Below are positions 26,617 to 35,305 of a DNA stretch of 64,000 nucleotides, one piece after another. Position 1 is the first letter of the stretch. Every line of letters starts with the position of its first letter. The DNA comes from AG25 sp035517615. GTDB taxonomy: Bacteria; Gemmatimonadota; Gemmatimonadetes; Gemmatimonadales; GWC2-71-9. Position numbers and translations under genes: made by a program. The notes under the pieces were generated by a model. That model saw only the letters and a program-made list of their open reading frames with translations. It had not been told where the DNA came from and made no database searches. Location: assembly GCA_035517615.1 (NCBI GenBank), contig DATIYM010000001.1, positions 19,789-83,788 of the forward strand, read 5' to 3'.

Positions 26617-28296
26617 ATGCGGAAGATTCGATCGCGGTTGTTGCTCATTGGCGTTCTGGTGATCGGCGCCATCTGGGCGCTCATTCCCACCAATTCCACC
26701 ATTCGTGTCCGCGATGCCACGACGGGCCGGATGAAGGACTCCACCGTTCGCCGGGTGCCCATCAATCTGGGCCTCGACCTCCAGGGCGGCATTCATCTCG
26801 CGCTCGAGGTCGATCAATCGAAGGGGCAGGTGCCCGATCCCGCCGAAGCGATTCGTCGGGCCGAGCGCGTGGTCCGCACGAGAATCGACGAGTTCGGGGT
26901 CACGGAACCCGTCGTTCAGGTGGTGGGCGGCAACCGCCTGATCGTCGAGCTGGCGGGCGAGAAGGACCCCTCACGCGCCAAGAGCATCATCCAGCGCACC
27001 GCGTTTCTCGAATTCCGCATCACGGATATGAAGAACCTGTTCCGCGACGCCATTCCGCAAATGGACGGGGCCCTTCGCGCCGCGGGGGTGAGCCCCACGA
27101 CCGGGGGGGGGGGCGCGGCCACTCCGAGCGCCGTCTCCCAGCTGTTTGGCGGCGATACGAGCAAAGCGAAGCCGGCGCCCGGGAAGAAGGGCAAGACGCC
27201 CGCCGCAGCCCCCCCCAAGCCCGACACCAGCTTCTTGAACCAGCCGGGTGCGCTGTCCGCGCTGCTGTTCCAGGGCTCGCTGCCCGGAGAGTTCCTGGTT
27301 CCCGAGGAGCAGGTTCCCGTGGCGGAGAGCCTGCTCGCGCGTCCTGAAGTGCAGCGACTCATGCCGCGCGGCTTCGAGCTGCGCTGGGGAACGGAAGTCG
27401 AATCACGCGGAGCGCGCCCCTATCGCGCCCTGTACGCCGTCGAGGAGAAGCCGATCATAACGGGGGAGGAGCTCGAAAAAGCGTCGGCGCGGCGCGACCA
27501 GCTCACGAACCAGTCCGTGGTCGATTTCGTGCTGTCGCGCCGGGGCGGACGGATCTTCGAGCGCGAAACCGCACGCCATGTGAACGACTACATGGCGATC
27601 ATCCTCGACGGCCGTGTTCAGGGACAGCCGCCGGTCATCAAGAGCGAGATCGGCCAGCGGGGGCAAATCGAGCTGGGCAACAAATCGCTGCAGGAGGCGA
27701 ATGATCTCGCGCTCGTGCTGCGGGCCGGCGCGCTCCCCGCGCCGCTCACCATCGTCGAGGAGCGTACGATCGGTCCGACCCTCGGCCGCGATTCGATCAA
27801 CGACGGCATTCGCGCGGGCGCGGTCGGCGTCATCCTCGTCGTGCTCATCATGGTGATCTACTACCGGACGTCGGGCATCCTGGCGGTCGCCGCGCTCGGG
27901 TTCTATGCGCTCTTTACCCTCGCGGGGCTTGCGGGCTTCGGATTCACCCTCACGCTGCCCGGCCTCGCCGGGCTCGCGCTGTCGGTGGGAATCGCGACCG
28001 ACGCCAACGTCTTGATTTTCGAGCGTATCCGCGAAGAGCTGCAGCATGGCAAGCTCGTCCGCACGGCGGTCGATGAGGGATTCAAGCACGCCATGAGCGC
28101 GATCGTCGATTCGAACGTCAGCACGGCGCTGACGGCATTCATTCTCTATCTCGTGGGCACCGGTCCCGTCCAGGGATTCGCGATCACGCTCATCATCGGC
28201 ATCATCGCGTCGATGATCACCGCGGTTTTCGTGGTCCGCACCTTCTACATGATCTGGCTCGAGCGCCGGCCCGACATGGTCACCCTGAGCATCTGA
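26617..28296 (+). CDS. secD: protein translocase subunit SecD
   Basis: 559 residues. One N-terminal transmembrane segment, then LGLDLQGGIHL, the P1 periplasmic domain, and a C-terminal bundle of five segments (GAVGVILVVLIMVIYY, ATDANVLIFERIREEL). With SecF it uses proton motive force to help release exported proteins. A low-complexity insertion (about 160-200, Gly/Ala/Pro/Lys-rich) interrupts the periplasmic part and contains an 11-G run at 27103. ATG 26617 chosen as the first Met before the signal-anchor. Confidence 0.95.
   Translation: MRKIRSRLLLIGVLVIGAIWALIPTNSTIRVRDATTGRMKDSTVRRVPINLGLDLQGGIHLALEVDQSKGQVPDPAEAIRRAERVVRTRIDEFGVTEPVVQVVGGNRLIVELAGEKDPSRAKSIIQRTAFLEFRITDMKNLFRDAIPQMDGALRAAGVSPTTGGGGAATPSAVSQLFGGDTSKAKPAPGKKGKTPAAAPPKPDTSFLNQPGALSALLFQGSLPGEFLVPEEQVPVAESLLARPEVQRLMPRGFELRWGTEVESRGARPYRALYAVEEKPIITGEELEKASARRDQLTNQSVVDFVLSRRGGRIFERETARHVNDYMAIILDGRVQGQPPVIKSEIGQRGQIELGNKSLQEANDLALVLRAGALPAPLTIVEERTIGPTLGRDSINDGIRAGAVGVILVVLIMVIYYRTSGILAVAALGFYALFTLAGLAGFGFTLTLPGLAGLALSVGIATDANVLIFERIREELQHGKLVRTAVDEGFKHAMSAIVDSNVSTALTAFILYLVGTGPVQGFAITLIIGIIASMITAVFVVRTFYMIWLERRPDMVTLSI
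27103..27113 (+). repeat. 11-nt poly-G tract inside secD
   Basis: Eleven consecutive G encode Gly residues in the SecD linker. Slippage by one base would frameshift secD. Confidence 0.9.
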
Positions 28297-29300
28297 TGCT
28301 GCGACTCTTCGCCAACGCCAAATACGATTTCATCAAGTGGCGCCGCTGGGCGTACGCCCTGACCGCGGCCATCATCGTTCCCGGGTTCCTGCTGTTTCTG
28401 GTGCACGGGCTCAACTACTCCATCGAATTCACGGGCGGCACGCTGATCCAGGTCGAAACGCATACCGGCGTGGGGACGGGCAAGATCCGCAGTGCGCTCG
28501 ACGCCGCCGGGATCCACGACGCGGAAATTCAGACATTCGGGGCCGACAGCGTGTTCGTGATCCGTGCGCGCCTCTCCGGCGAATCGCGCTCGATCGAGGG
28601 CGGCGGCACGCAGCAAACCGCCCAGGCGGTCTCCCGGGCGCTCGATGCCGGCATTGGCGCCGGACAATACCGCATCGATCGCACCGAGGCCGTGGGCCCC
28701 AAAGTCGGGCGGGAACTCCAGGGCAAGGCATTCCTCGCGATTTTCTTCTCGTTCCTCGTGACGCTGGTCTACCTCGCGATCCGGTTCGAATGGCGGTTCG
28801 GACTCGCGGCCGTGCTGGCGACCTTCCACGACATTCTCACCACGATTGCGTTCATCCGGTATTTGAACCTCGAGGTGAGCCTCATCGTGGTCGGCGCCGT
28901 GCTGACGATGGTGGGATACTCGCTGAACGACACGATCATCATTTTCGACCGTGTGCGCGAAAACCTGCGGAAATTCCGGCGTCAAAATCTGTACGAGATT
29001 CTGAATCTCTCGATCAACGAAACGCTGCCGCGCTCGGTCCTGACGCACGGGACCACGATGGCCACCACGCTGGCGCTCGTGCTGCTCGCAGGCGAAGTGC
29101 TGCGACCCTTCGCACTCGTCATGACCTTCGCCATTTTCACCGGGACGTTCTCCTCCGTCTACATCGCGGCTCCCGTGCTCATGGCGATCGAGAAGCGCTG
29201 GCCCGGAAAGGATGCGCGCGGCGCGCGGACGTTGCGGCCCGCGGGCACGGCCGCGCCGGAGACCCCTCCCCGGTCGCCCGAGCCGCAGCCGACGCGCTAG
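28296..29300 (+). CDS. secF: protein translocase subunit SecF
   Basis: 334 residues. An N-terminal membrane segment is followed by the SecF signature YSIEFTGGTLIQV, a periplasmic domain, and five C-terminal segments with VGYSLNDTIIIFDRVREN. It shares one base with the secD stop. A Pro/Arg-rich cytoplasmic tail follows the last segment. Confidence 0.95.
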   Translation: MLRLFANAKYDFIKWRRWAYALTAAIIVPGFLLFLVHGLNYSIEFTGGTLIQVETHTGVGTGKIRSALDAAGIHDAEIQTFGADSVFVIRARLSGESRSIEGGGTQQTAQAVSRALDAGIGAGQYRIDRTEAVGPKVGRELQGKAFLAIFFSFLVTLVYLAIRFEWRFGLAAVLATFHDILTTIAFIRYLNLEVSLIVVGAVLTMVGYSLNDTIIIFDRVRENLRKFRRQNLYEILNLSINETLPRSVLTHGTTMATTLALVLLAGEVLRPFALVMTFAIFTGTFSSVYIAAPVLMAIEKRWPGKDARGARTLRPAGTAAPETPPRSPEPQPTR

Positions 29301-29302
29301 CG

Positions 29303-30106
29303 ATGACCGGGCCTCCGGGGCCCGCGCTCGTGGACTCCCACTGCCATCTAGCCGATCCAGCGTTCGCGGCCGATCGGGATGGCGTGCTCGAGCGTGCCGC
29401 CGCGGCGGGAGTGACGCACATGGTGGTCGTCGCCTCAAGCTTGGACGACGCGAGCCGCATCGTCGATCTCGTGCGGGGGCGCGGACAGCTCGCGGCCACC
29501 GCGGGCGTGCATCCCCACGAAGCTCGGCACTGGAGCGCCGCTTCCGCGCGAGTGCTGCGCGATCTGCTCGATCGTCCGGAGATCGTTGCCGTCGGCGAGA
29601 CGGGGCTCGACTACCACTACGACCACTCCGACCGCGAGAGCCAGCGCGCCGCATTCGCCGAACAGCTCGCGATCGCGGGCGAAGCCGGCAAGCCGGTGGT
29701 CGTGCACGCCCGCGAGGCGGATCAGGACATGGCCCGGGCGCTCGCGGACGCCGCAGCCCGGACGCCCGTGATCCTGCACTCGTTCAGCTCCGGCCCCGCC
29801 GTGTTCGAAGCGGGAATGGCGATCGGCGCGTACTTTTCGTTCAGCGGCATGATCACGTTCAAGAATTGGCAGCATCGGGCGAGCGCCGCCGCCTGTCCAT
29901 CCGACCGGCTGCTCGTCGAAACCGATTCCCCGTACCTCGCGCCCGTGCCGCACCGGGGACGCCGCAACGAGCCCGCGTTCGTTCGAGAGGTGACGGAGGC
30001 GCTGGCACGGGCGCGGGGACAATCGTTCGCCGATGTCGCGCGACTGACCACGGAAAACGCGCACCGTGTGTTTGCTGCGCTGACGCGCGCAGGAGATCGC
30101 GCATGA
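29303..30106 (+). CDS. tatD: TatD-family metal-dependent DNase
   Basis: 267 residues of the TatD amidohydrolase fold. Metal ligands are His13 and His15 (DSHCHL), Glu in VAVGETGLDYHYD, His in VVVHAREA, His in ILHSFSSG and Asp in LLVETDSPYLAP. Family members are 3'-5' exonucleases or DNases. ATG 29303 lies 2 nt after secF; it overlaps fhs by 4 nt. Confidence 0.9.
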   Translation: MTGPPGPALVDSHCHLADPAFAADRDGVLERAAAAGVTHMVVVASSLDDASRIVDLVRGRGQLAATAGVHPHEARHWSAASARVLRDLLDRPEIVAVGETGLDYHYDHSDRESQRAAFAEQLAIAGEAGKPVVVHAREADQDMARALADAAARTPVILHSFSSGPAVFEAGMAIGAYFSFSGMITFKNWQHRASAAACPSDRLLVETDSPYLAPVPHRGRRNEPAFVREVTEALARARGQSFADVARLTTENAHRVFAALTRAGDRA

Positions 30107-31788
30107 CCGCGCCCCCCATGCAGGTTCCTACCGATATCGCCATCGCGCAGGCCGCGAAGCTGCGACCCGTTCACGACATCGCCGCCGAGCTCGGTCTCGC
30201 GGACGATGAAGTCGAGCTGTACGGCAAATACAAAGCGAAGGTCTTGCTCAACGCGCTCACCGCGCGTCGCTCGACCGGCCGGCTGGTGCTCGTCACCGGC
30301 ATCAACCCGACTCCGGCCGGCGAGGGAAAGTCCACGGTCACCGTGGGCGTCACACAGGCGCTTAAGCGGCTCGGCAAGAACGCCGCGGTGTGCATCCGCG
30401 AGCCGTCGCTCGGGCCGGTCTTCGGGGTGAAGGGCGGTGCGTGCGGCGGGGGGTACGCACAGGTGATCCCGATGGAAGACATCAATCTCCACTTCACCGG
30501 AGACTTTCACGCGATCGCGAGCGCGCACAACCTGCTCTCGGCGCTGCTCGACTCGCACCTCCATCACGGCAATACGCTCGGGCTCGATACGCGGCGCGTC
30601 ACGTGGCCGCGCACGATCGACATGAACGATCGCGCGCTGCGCAACGTGATCGTTGGGCTCGGAGGATTGAACGGCGGCCCCGCGCGCGAAGACCGGTACG
30701 TCATCATTCCGGGCTCCGAGATCATGGCCATCATGGCGCTGGCCGGCGGGTTGGAAGATCTGGAAGCGCGTCTCGAGCGGGTTATCGTGGGCCTCACCCA
30801 TGCCCGGCAGCCCGTTCGGGCGCGAGACCTGAAGGCGGGCGGTGCCATGACGCTGCTCCTCAAGGACGCCATTAACCCGAATCTGGTGCAGACGCTCGAA
30901 GGCGGGCCAGCGTTCATCCATTGCGGGCCGTTCGGCAACATTGCACACGGATGCAACTCGGTCGTGGCCACGAAGCTCGCGCTGACGTTGTGCGATATCG
31001 TGCTCACCGAAGCCGGATTCGGCGCCGATCTCGGCGCCGAGAAGTTCTTCGACATCAAGTGCCGGATGGCGGGACTCAACCCCGAAGCGGCGGTGATCGT
31101 CGCCACCGTGCGCGCGTTGAAGATGCACGGCGGTGTGGCCAAAGACCGGCTCCGCGACCCCGATGTGGCGGCGGTGCAGCGCGGCGCGGCGAATCTCAGG
31201 CGGCATATCCGCAATGTGAAGCAATTCGGCGTTCCCGCCGTCGTGGCGCTGAACCGCTTCCTGACCGACTCCGACGCCGAGCTGCAGGCCGTGCGAGACG
31301 AGTGCGCCGCGGAAGGCGTGGGCGTCGAGTTGTGCGAGGTGTGGGAGAAGGGCGGGGACGGGGGAATCGCGGTTGGCCAGGCGATCCTGCGGCTGCTGGA
31401 GCAGCGCACCGCGAAATTCAAGCCGCTGTACGACGAGAAACGCCCGATCCGCGAGAAGATCGAGACCATCGCCACCCGCATCTATGGCGCGGCCGGCGTC
31501 GCGTTCAGTCCCGCCGCCGAACGGGCGCTGGAACAGCTCCCGGGACTGGGGCTGGGCGAGACTCCGGTGTGTATGGCGAAGACGCAGTACTCCTTCAGCG
31601 ACGATCCGGCAAAGCTGGGCGCCCCCACCGGGTATACGCTCCAGGTGCGGGACATCCTGCCGTCGGCCGGCGCCGGCTTTGTGGTGGCCCTCGCGGGCGA
31701 CATCATGACCATGCCGGGACTGTCCAAAACGCCCGCGGCCGAGAAAATTCGCGTGCATCCTGACGGGACTATCGAGGGACTGTTTTGA
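30103..31788 (+). CDS. fhs: formate-tetrahydrofolate ligase
   Basis: 561 residues, the usual length. The P-loop PTPAGEGKST (69-78) and EPSLGPVFGVKGGACGGGYA identify it, with the conserved end MTMPGLSKTPAAEKI. It makes 10-formyl-THF from formate, ATP and THF, supplying purine and fMet synthesis and allowing one-carbon assimilation. With a lanthanide-type alcohol dehydrogenase at 44.6 kb this could matter for methanol-derived formate, but that is inference. Confidence 0.96.
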   Translation: MTAPPMQVPTDIAIAQAAKLRPVHDIAAELGLADDEVELYGKYKAKVLLNALTARRSTGRLVLVTGINPTPAGEGKSTVTVGVTQALKRLGKNAAVCIREPSLGPVFGVKGGACGGGYAQVIPMEDINLHFTGDFHAIASAHNLLSALLDSHLHHGNTLGLDTRRVTWPRTIDMNDRALRNVIVGLGGLNGGPAREDRYVIIPGSEIMAIMALAGGLEDLEARLERVIVGLTHARQPVRARDLKAGGAMTLLLKDAINPNLVQTLEGGPAFIHCGPFGNIAHGCNSVVATKLALTLCDIVLTEAGFGADLGAEKFFDIKCRMAGLNPEAAVIVATVRALKMHGGVAKDRLRDPDVAAVQRGAANLRRHIRNVKQFGVPAVVALNRFLTDSDAELQAVRDECAAEGVGVELCEVWEKGGDGGIAVGQAILRLLEQRTAKFKPLYDEKRPIREKIETIATRIYGAAGVAFSPAAERALEQLPGLGLGETPVCMAKTQYSFSDDPAKLGAPTGYTLQVRDILPSAGAGFVVALAGDIMTMPGLSKTPAAEKIRVHPDGTIEGLF

Positions 31789-32180
31789 TGGCCAAAGACG
31801 CGGTAGGGATCGTGGCCGCCGACGGCGCCCCCAAGGCGATTGGGCCGTACAGCCAGGCGGTGATCTACAATGAACTCGTATACACGGCCGGCCAGCTCGC
31901 GCTCGATCCGCACACCAATGAGCTCGTGGGTAGGACCACTGCCGAGCAGACCGATCAGGTGCTTAAGAACCTCGCAGCGGTCTTGAAGGCGGCCGGCTCC
32001 GGGCTTCCGTTTGTCCTCAAAACGACCGTGTATCTGCTCGATATGGGGGACTTCCCGGCCATGAACGAGGTGTACGGGCGGCATTTCGGGCCCCACAAGC
32101 CCGCTCGCGCCACCCTCCAGGCCGCTGCCCTTCCCAAGGGTGCCCGGATCGAAATCGAAGCGGTCGCGCGCCTGGCCTAG
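31788..32180 (+). CDS. ridA: RidA family reactive enamine deaminase
   Basis: 130 residues with the Rid signature: PKAIGPYSQAVIYNELVYTAGQ is followed by the VYLLDMGDFPAMNEVY helix and the Arg-containing end PARATLQAAALPKGARIEIE. The Arg that binds the carboxylate is present, so it should hydrolyse 2-aminoacrylate-type enamines. ATG shares one base with the fhs stop. It is the last gene of the run starting at rimP. Confidence 0.9.
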   Translation: MAKDAVGIVAADGAPKAIGPYSQAVIYNELVYTAGQLALDPHTNELVGRTTAEQTDQVLKNLAAVLKAAGSGLPFVLKTTVYLLDMGDFPAMNEVYGRHFGPHKPARATLQAAALPKGARIEIEAVARLA

Positions 32181-32234
32181 ATCGGCTGCAACTTTTCTCG
32201 ATGCCGACGCGTCCTAGTCGGGGATGGGGGCATC

Positions 32235-32984
32235 ATGCGCCAGAAGGTAGTCCTGTCGCCGACCGACAGCATCGTCAGGCCACGGTACGAGCCTGCGGTG
32301 CTGTCACTGACGTTTCTCGAAACCAAGCCCACTCGCCGCAAGCGGCACTCGGTCGAGCGCGGCGCCGTCTCGCTCGTGATTCATAGCCTGATCATCGCGC
32401 TCGCCTTGTACGCCACCCATCACGTGATCCACGCGGACGATACCGTCAAGGCTGACACCACCGTGGTGTTGTTGACGGCACCGAAAGCTCCCGAGCCGGC
32501 GCCAGCGGTACTCGAAGTGCCGGTAAAGGGATTCCAGAGTATCGTCGTGCCGACGGTCATTCCCGCCAACATCCCGCCGGTCAATCTGGCCGAGCACTTT
32601 GATCCGAACGATTACACCGGGAAAGGCGTCGAGGGCGGACATGCCGATGGCGCGGCGCCCCTCGCGAACCAGCTGTATGCGGAAGCCGTGGTCGAAGAGA
32701 AACCGCTCCTCGTCTCCGCACCGCCGCTGCCGTATCCCGAGACCATGCGCCGGCTCGGCATCGAAGGCCGGGTGCTGTTGCAGGCGGTGGTGGACACGAC
32801 CGGACGCGTCGAGCCGGGATCGATCAAGATCATGAGCAGTTCGAATTCCGCGTTCGATCAGCCAACCAGACTGTGGGTGCTCAAGGCGTTGTTCCGGCCG
32901 GCGCGGCTGCATGGCGAAGCGGTCCGGGTGTTGATCAGCCAACCCGTGGATTACCACTTCGCGGTTTCCCGCTCGGGAGGTTAG
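32235..32984 (+). CDS. TonB-like energy transducer
   Basis: 249 residues. A ~45-residue cytoplasmic N-terminus, one membrane segment (about 45-62, VSLVIHSLIIALALYATHHV), a Pro/Val-rich spacer and a C-terminal TonB domain (about 160-245: PYPETMRRLGIEGRVLLQAV, then VDTTGRVEPGSIKI). It couples the inner-membrane ExbBD motor to outer-membrane receptors such as the one at 57422. exbB/exbD are not in the window. The last 4 nt overlap the antisense pseudogene. Confidence 0.85.
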   Translation: MRQKVVLSPTDSIVRPRYEPAVLSLTFLETKPTRRKRHSVERGAVSLVIHSLIIALALYATHHVIHADDTVKADTTVVLLTAPKAPEPAPAVLEVPVKGFQSIVVPTVIPANIPPVNLAEHFDPNDYTGKGVEGGHADGAAPLANQLYAEAVVEEKPLLVSAPPLPYPETMRRLGIEGRVLLQAVVDTTGRVEPGSIKIMSSSNSAFDQPTRLWVLKALFRPARLHGEAVRVLISQPVDYHFAVSRSGG

Positions 32985-33160
32985 GCGCGCTTCAGCGCGA
33001 GCTGACGATACAGGACGACTGCCCCATGACTTGCTGCAGCAATCGACTCCAGCGCGCGGGGTCTCGGTACCAGTCCCAGGCACGCCGTACCAACCTGCCA
33101 ATCGATCGTAAGAGCTCCGGGTTGTACGGACGTCGCGCGCCGCGTAGAGTTCAGCCACAC
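32981..33160 (-). pseudogene. possible 3' remnant of a glycogen-synthase-like glycosyltransferase
   Basis: Read leftward, one frame encodes LVRRAWDWYRDPARWSRLLQ followed by QVMGQ, which looks like the end of glycogen/starch synthases (alternating Arg, WYRDP, MAQ). A second frame gives VVLYRQLALKRA and a stop at 32981, matching the usual YxxLYR end. The two pieces are in different frames, and there is no start codon or N-terminal part. This suggests the scar of a lost glgA-like gene next to tRNA-Sec. Chance coding potential in a GC-rich gap is the alternative. Confidence 0.3.
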
Positions 33161-33171
33161 GACGATTACAG

Positions 33172-33265
33172 GGGGGCGGAGCGGGCCTGGTGGTCCGACT
33201 CGTCTTCAAAACGAGCTGGAGTCCCAATGGACTTCGGTAGGTTCGATTCCTACACGCTCCCGCCA
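33172..33265 (+). tRNA. selC: tRNA-Sec (anticodon UCA)
   Basis: The 94-nt sequence folds as a selenocysteine tRNA. The 6-bp D stem is CGGGCC/GGUCCG with a UGGU loop. The anticodon stem CUCGU/ACGAG holds the loop CUUCAAA (UCA). A long variable arm of about 8 bp (UGGAGUCC-CAAU-GGACUUCG) and T stem GUAGG/CCUAC follow. The acceptor pairs GGGGGCG with CGCUCCC through one G-U wobble; the eighth pair is G-A. GCCA is encoded. It reads UGA as selenocysteine with SelA, SelB and SelD, none of which is in the window. Confidence 0.93.
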
Positions 33266-33369
33266 GGTGACCTCGAATCGTTTGCACCGGCGGCAGCCGG
33301 CGGGCAAAGCAGATGGAAACCACCCAGCCGTGCTCACGGTAGGGCCTGGACCGGGGGAGCGTCAACGGG

Positions 33370-34395
33370 ATGGACTTGAGAGCATTCTGGCTGGCCTGGA
33401 AGCGCGACATTCTGCGGTTCGCCGTCGCGTGCGTGGTCGCGCTGCTGCTTGGCGTGGCGGTGAACAAGGTGGTTGCCCGCACGCATTCGGCCGTCGAGCA
33501 CGGCCTGCCGCGGCAGATCGAGGGCATTGTCGGCGCCATGGATGCCGACTTCCTGTCAGGCTCGCGACACACCGCCGAGACCTGGACGCACCGCGAGCAT
33601 CTCGGCCGGGGCCAATCCGTCTGGATTCGGAACATGAACGGCGGCATCTCCGTCACGCCCGCGTCCGGCGATTCCCTCGAGGTCGCGGCCGTCAAGACCT
33701 ATCACGCCGACAATCCCGCAGCCGTGAAAATCGTGCGCGTTGCGGTGCCGAACGGCGTCGTACTCTGCGCGCTGTGGGAGGGCTCCGGTGCCCACTGCGG
33801 CAGCGGCGCCGAGTACAATCAAAAGAACCTCCGCCATGACGACGTCGCCGTGGACTTTACCGTACGCCTGCCGCGGGGAACCCTCCTCGACGCGAACACC
33901 GTCAATGGCTCGATCCACGTCACCGGGGCGACCGCGCCGGTCACGGCTGCGACCGTCAACGGGCACGTCGAGATCGAGGGCGGCTTCGCTGGACCGGTGA
34001 ACGCGACCACTATCGATGGCAATATCCGGGTGGCGCTCCGCGCTGCAGAGCGTGCCGACACTGGGGCCGTGGTCCTGCGGACGATCAACGGCTCTCTGAC
34101 GCTCGAGCTGCCCGCACGCGTCGACGCCTCCGTGGAGGCTCGGACGTTGAACGGCGCGATCGAAAGTGATTACCCGCTGGAGGAGAGCGGGCGCTTCGTA
34201 GGCCACCATTCGAAGGGAACCATCGGGACCGGAGGACGGCGCATCGAGTTGAACGCGGTCAACGGGTCGATCCGCCTCGCGAAAGCGGGCGAGATACGTG
34301 CGGTGCCGCCTACGCCGCCCACGCCGCCCGCGCCGCCAGCGCCTCCCGACCCACCCGCGCCGCCTGGCGCGGCGGAGTCCATTCCCCACTCCTGA
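33370..34395 (+). CDS. DUF4097-type beta-strand repeat envelope protein
   Basis: 341 residues. An N-terminal membrane anchor (about 14-32) precedes a region of repeated TVNGSI/TINGSL/AVNGSI motifs (roughly 170-300), the beta-solenoid pattern of DUF4097. A Pro-rich tail (PPTPPTPPAPPAPPDPPAPP) follows. The protein is probably exposed in the periplasm; function unknown. It lies 105 nt after tRNA-Sec. The stop overlaps the next gene. Confidence 0.75.
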   Translation: MDLRAFWLAWKRDILRFAVACVVALLLGVAVNKVVARTHSAVEHGLPRQIEGIVGAMDADFLSGSRHTAETWTHREHLGRGQSVWIRNMNGGISVTPASGDSLEVAAVKTYHADNPAAVKIVRVAVPNGVVLCALWEGSGAHCGSGAEYNQKNLRHDDVAVDFTVRLPRGTLLDANTVNGSIHVTGATAPVTAATVNGHVEIEGGFAGPVNATTIDGNIRVALRAAERADTGAVVLRTINGSLTLELPARVDASVEARTLNGAIESDYPLEESGRFVGHHSKGTIGTGGRRIELNAVNGSIRLAKAGEIRAVPPTPPTPPAPPAPPDPPAPPGAAESIPHS

Positions 34396-35279
34396 AGCAC
34401 GCCGTCATCGTTCTCAATCCCGCGGCGGGCCGCGGCACGCTCCGTCATGAGGCGGCGGTGGTCAACGCATTCGAAAATCGTGGGTGGTCCGCGGAGCTGC
34501 ATCGGACCGAGCGGCCCGGCCACGGCAGAGACCTCGCGTGCGCCGCGGCCCGGCGTGGTGAGTCCTGCATCGTCGCGATGGGCGGCGACGGCACCGTACA
34601 CGACGTCGCCAACGGCATCCTCGCGAGCGGCAGGGATGCGAGCTTGGGCGTGATCGCCGGAGGCACGGGGAACGATTTCGCGAAACTCGTCGGCGTGGAC
34701 CGATGCGCGCCCGCTCGTGCGGTCGACATCATCACCGCCGGAACGATTCGCCGCTTCGACGTAGGCCGCGCCGGGGAGGAGTACTTCTGCAACACGCTCG
34801 GCCTGGGACTTGGTGCCGAGGTCGCGCGAGTCAGGAGCGGGATGCCCCGTCTTCCCGGAATATTGTCTTATCTTGTGCCCGTGGTTTCCGCGTTTTTCAA
34901 GTATTCGCCTCCGGACTGCGAGCTTACCGGTCCGGACTGGCGGGTTCGAGGCAAAGTCATGATGGTCGAGTGCTGCAATGGCACGACCGCGGGCGGATCG
35001 TACCGGTTTGCGCCCAACGCCGATCCGACGGACGGGTACCTCGATGTCTGCGTCGTGCGGCAGGTGTCCCTGCTGCGCTTCTGCACGGCTGTGCCGCGCG
35101 TCATGCGGGGCACCCACGGCTCGCTGCCGGAGGTGGCGATCTTCCGGGTGGCGAGTCTTACCGTGCGGTGGGAGGACGGGCCACTGATGCTGCACCTGGA
35201 TGGCGAGCTGCGGCTCTGGGAAAATGGCGAGTGCGTCGTGCAGCTCGAGCCCGAGCGCCTCGCGGTTCACGTCGCATGA
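34392..35279 (+). CDS. diacylglycerol kinase family lipid kinase
   Basis: 295 residues from CTG 34392, which overlaps the upstream stop as CTGA. Only this start includes the family signature VLNPAAGRG (7-15). The next ordinary start, GTG 34458, would remove it, and no ATG/GTG/TTG lies in frame just upstream. GGDGT (64-68) and GGTGNDFA (90-97) complete the nucleotide site, and NPDAD-like and LDGE motifs follow. It would phosphorylate diacylglycerol or a related lipid. Confidence 0.88.
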   Translation: MKHAVIVLNPAAGRGTLRHEAAVVNAFENRGWSAELHRTERPGHGRDLACAAARRGESCIVAMGGDGTVHDVANGILASGRDASLGVIAGGTGNDFAKLVGVDRCAPARAVDIITAGTIRRFDVGRAGEEYFCNTLGLGLGAEVARVRSGMPRLPGILSYLVPVVSAFFKYSPPDCELTGPDWRVRGKVMMVECCNGTTAGGSYRFAPNADPTDGYLDVCVVRQVSLLRFCTAVPRVMRGTHGSLPEVAIFRVASLTVRWEDGPLMLHLDGELRLWENGECVVQLEPERLAVHVA

Positions 35280-35305
35280 GGCATCCGCGCATGCGGCATC
35301 CGCGC
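35276..35305 (+). repeat. 15-bp tandem repeat duplicating the start region
   Basis: ATGAGGCATCCGCGC and ATGCGGCATCCGCGC stand in tandem and are followed by a third ATGCGG. They encode MRHPR-MRHPR-MR, so three in-frame ATGs are available for the next gene. Confidence 0.85.

Noticed and set aside
29722..31758. Minus-strand frame of 678 residues
   Set aside because: Antisense to tatD and fhs, with the expected Arg/His-rich shadow composition and no motifs.
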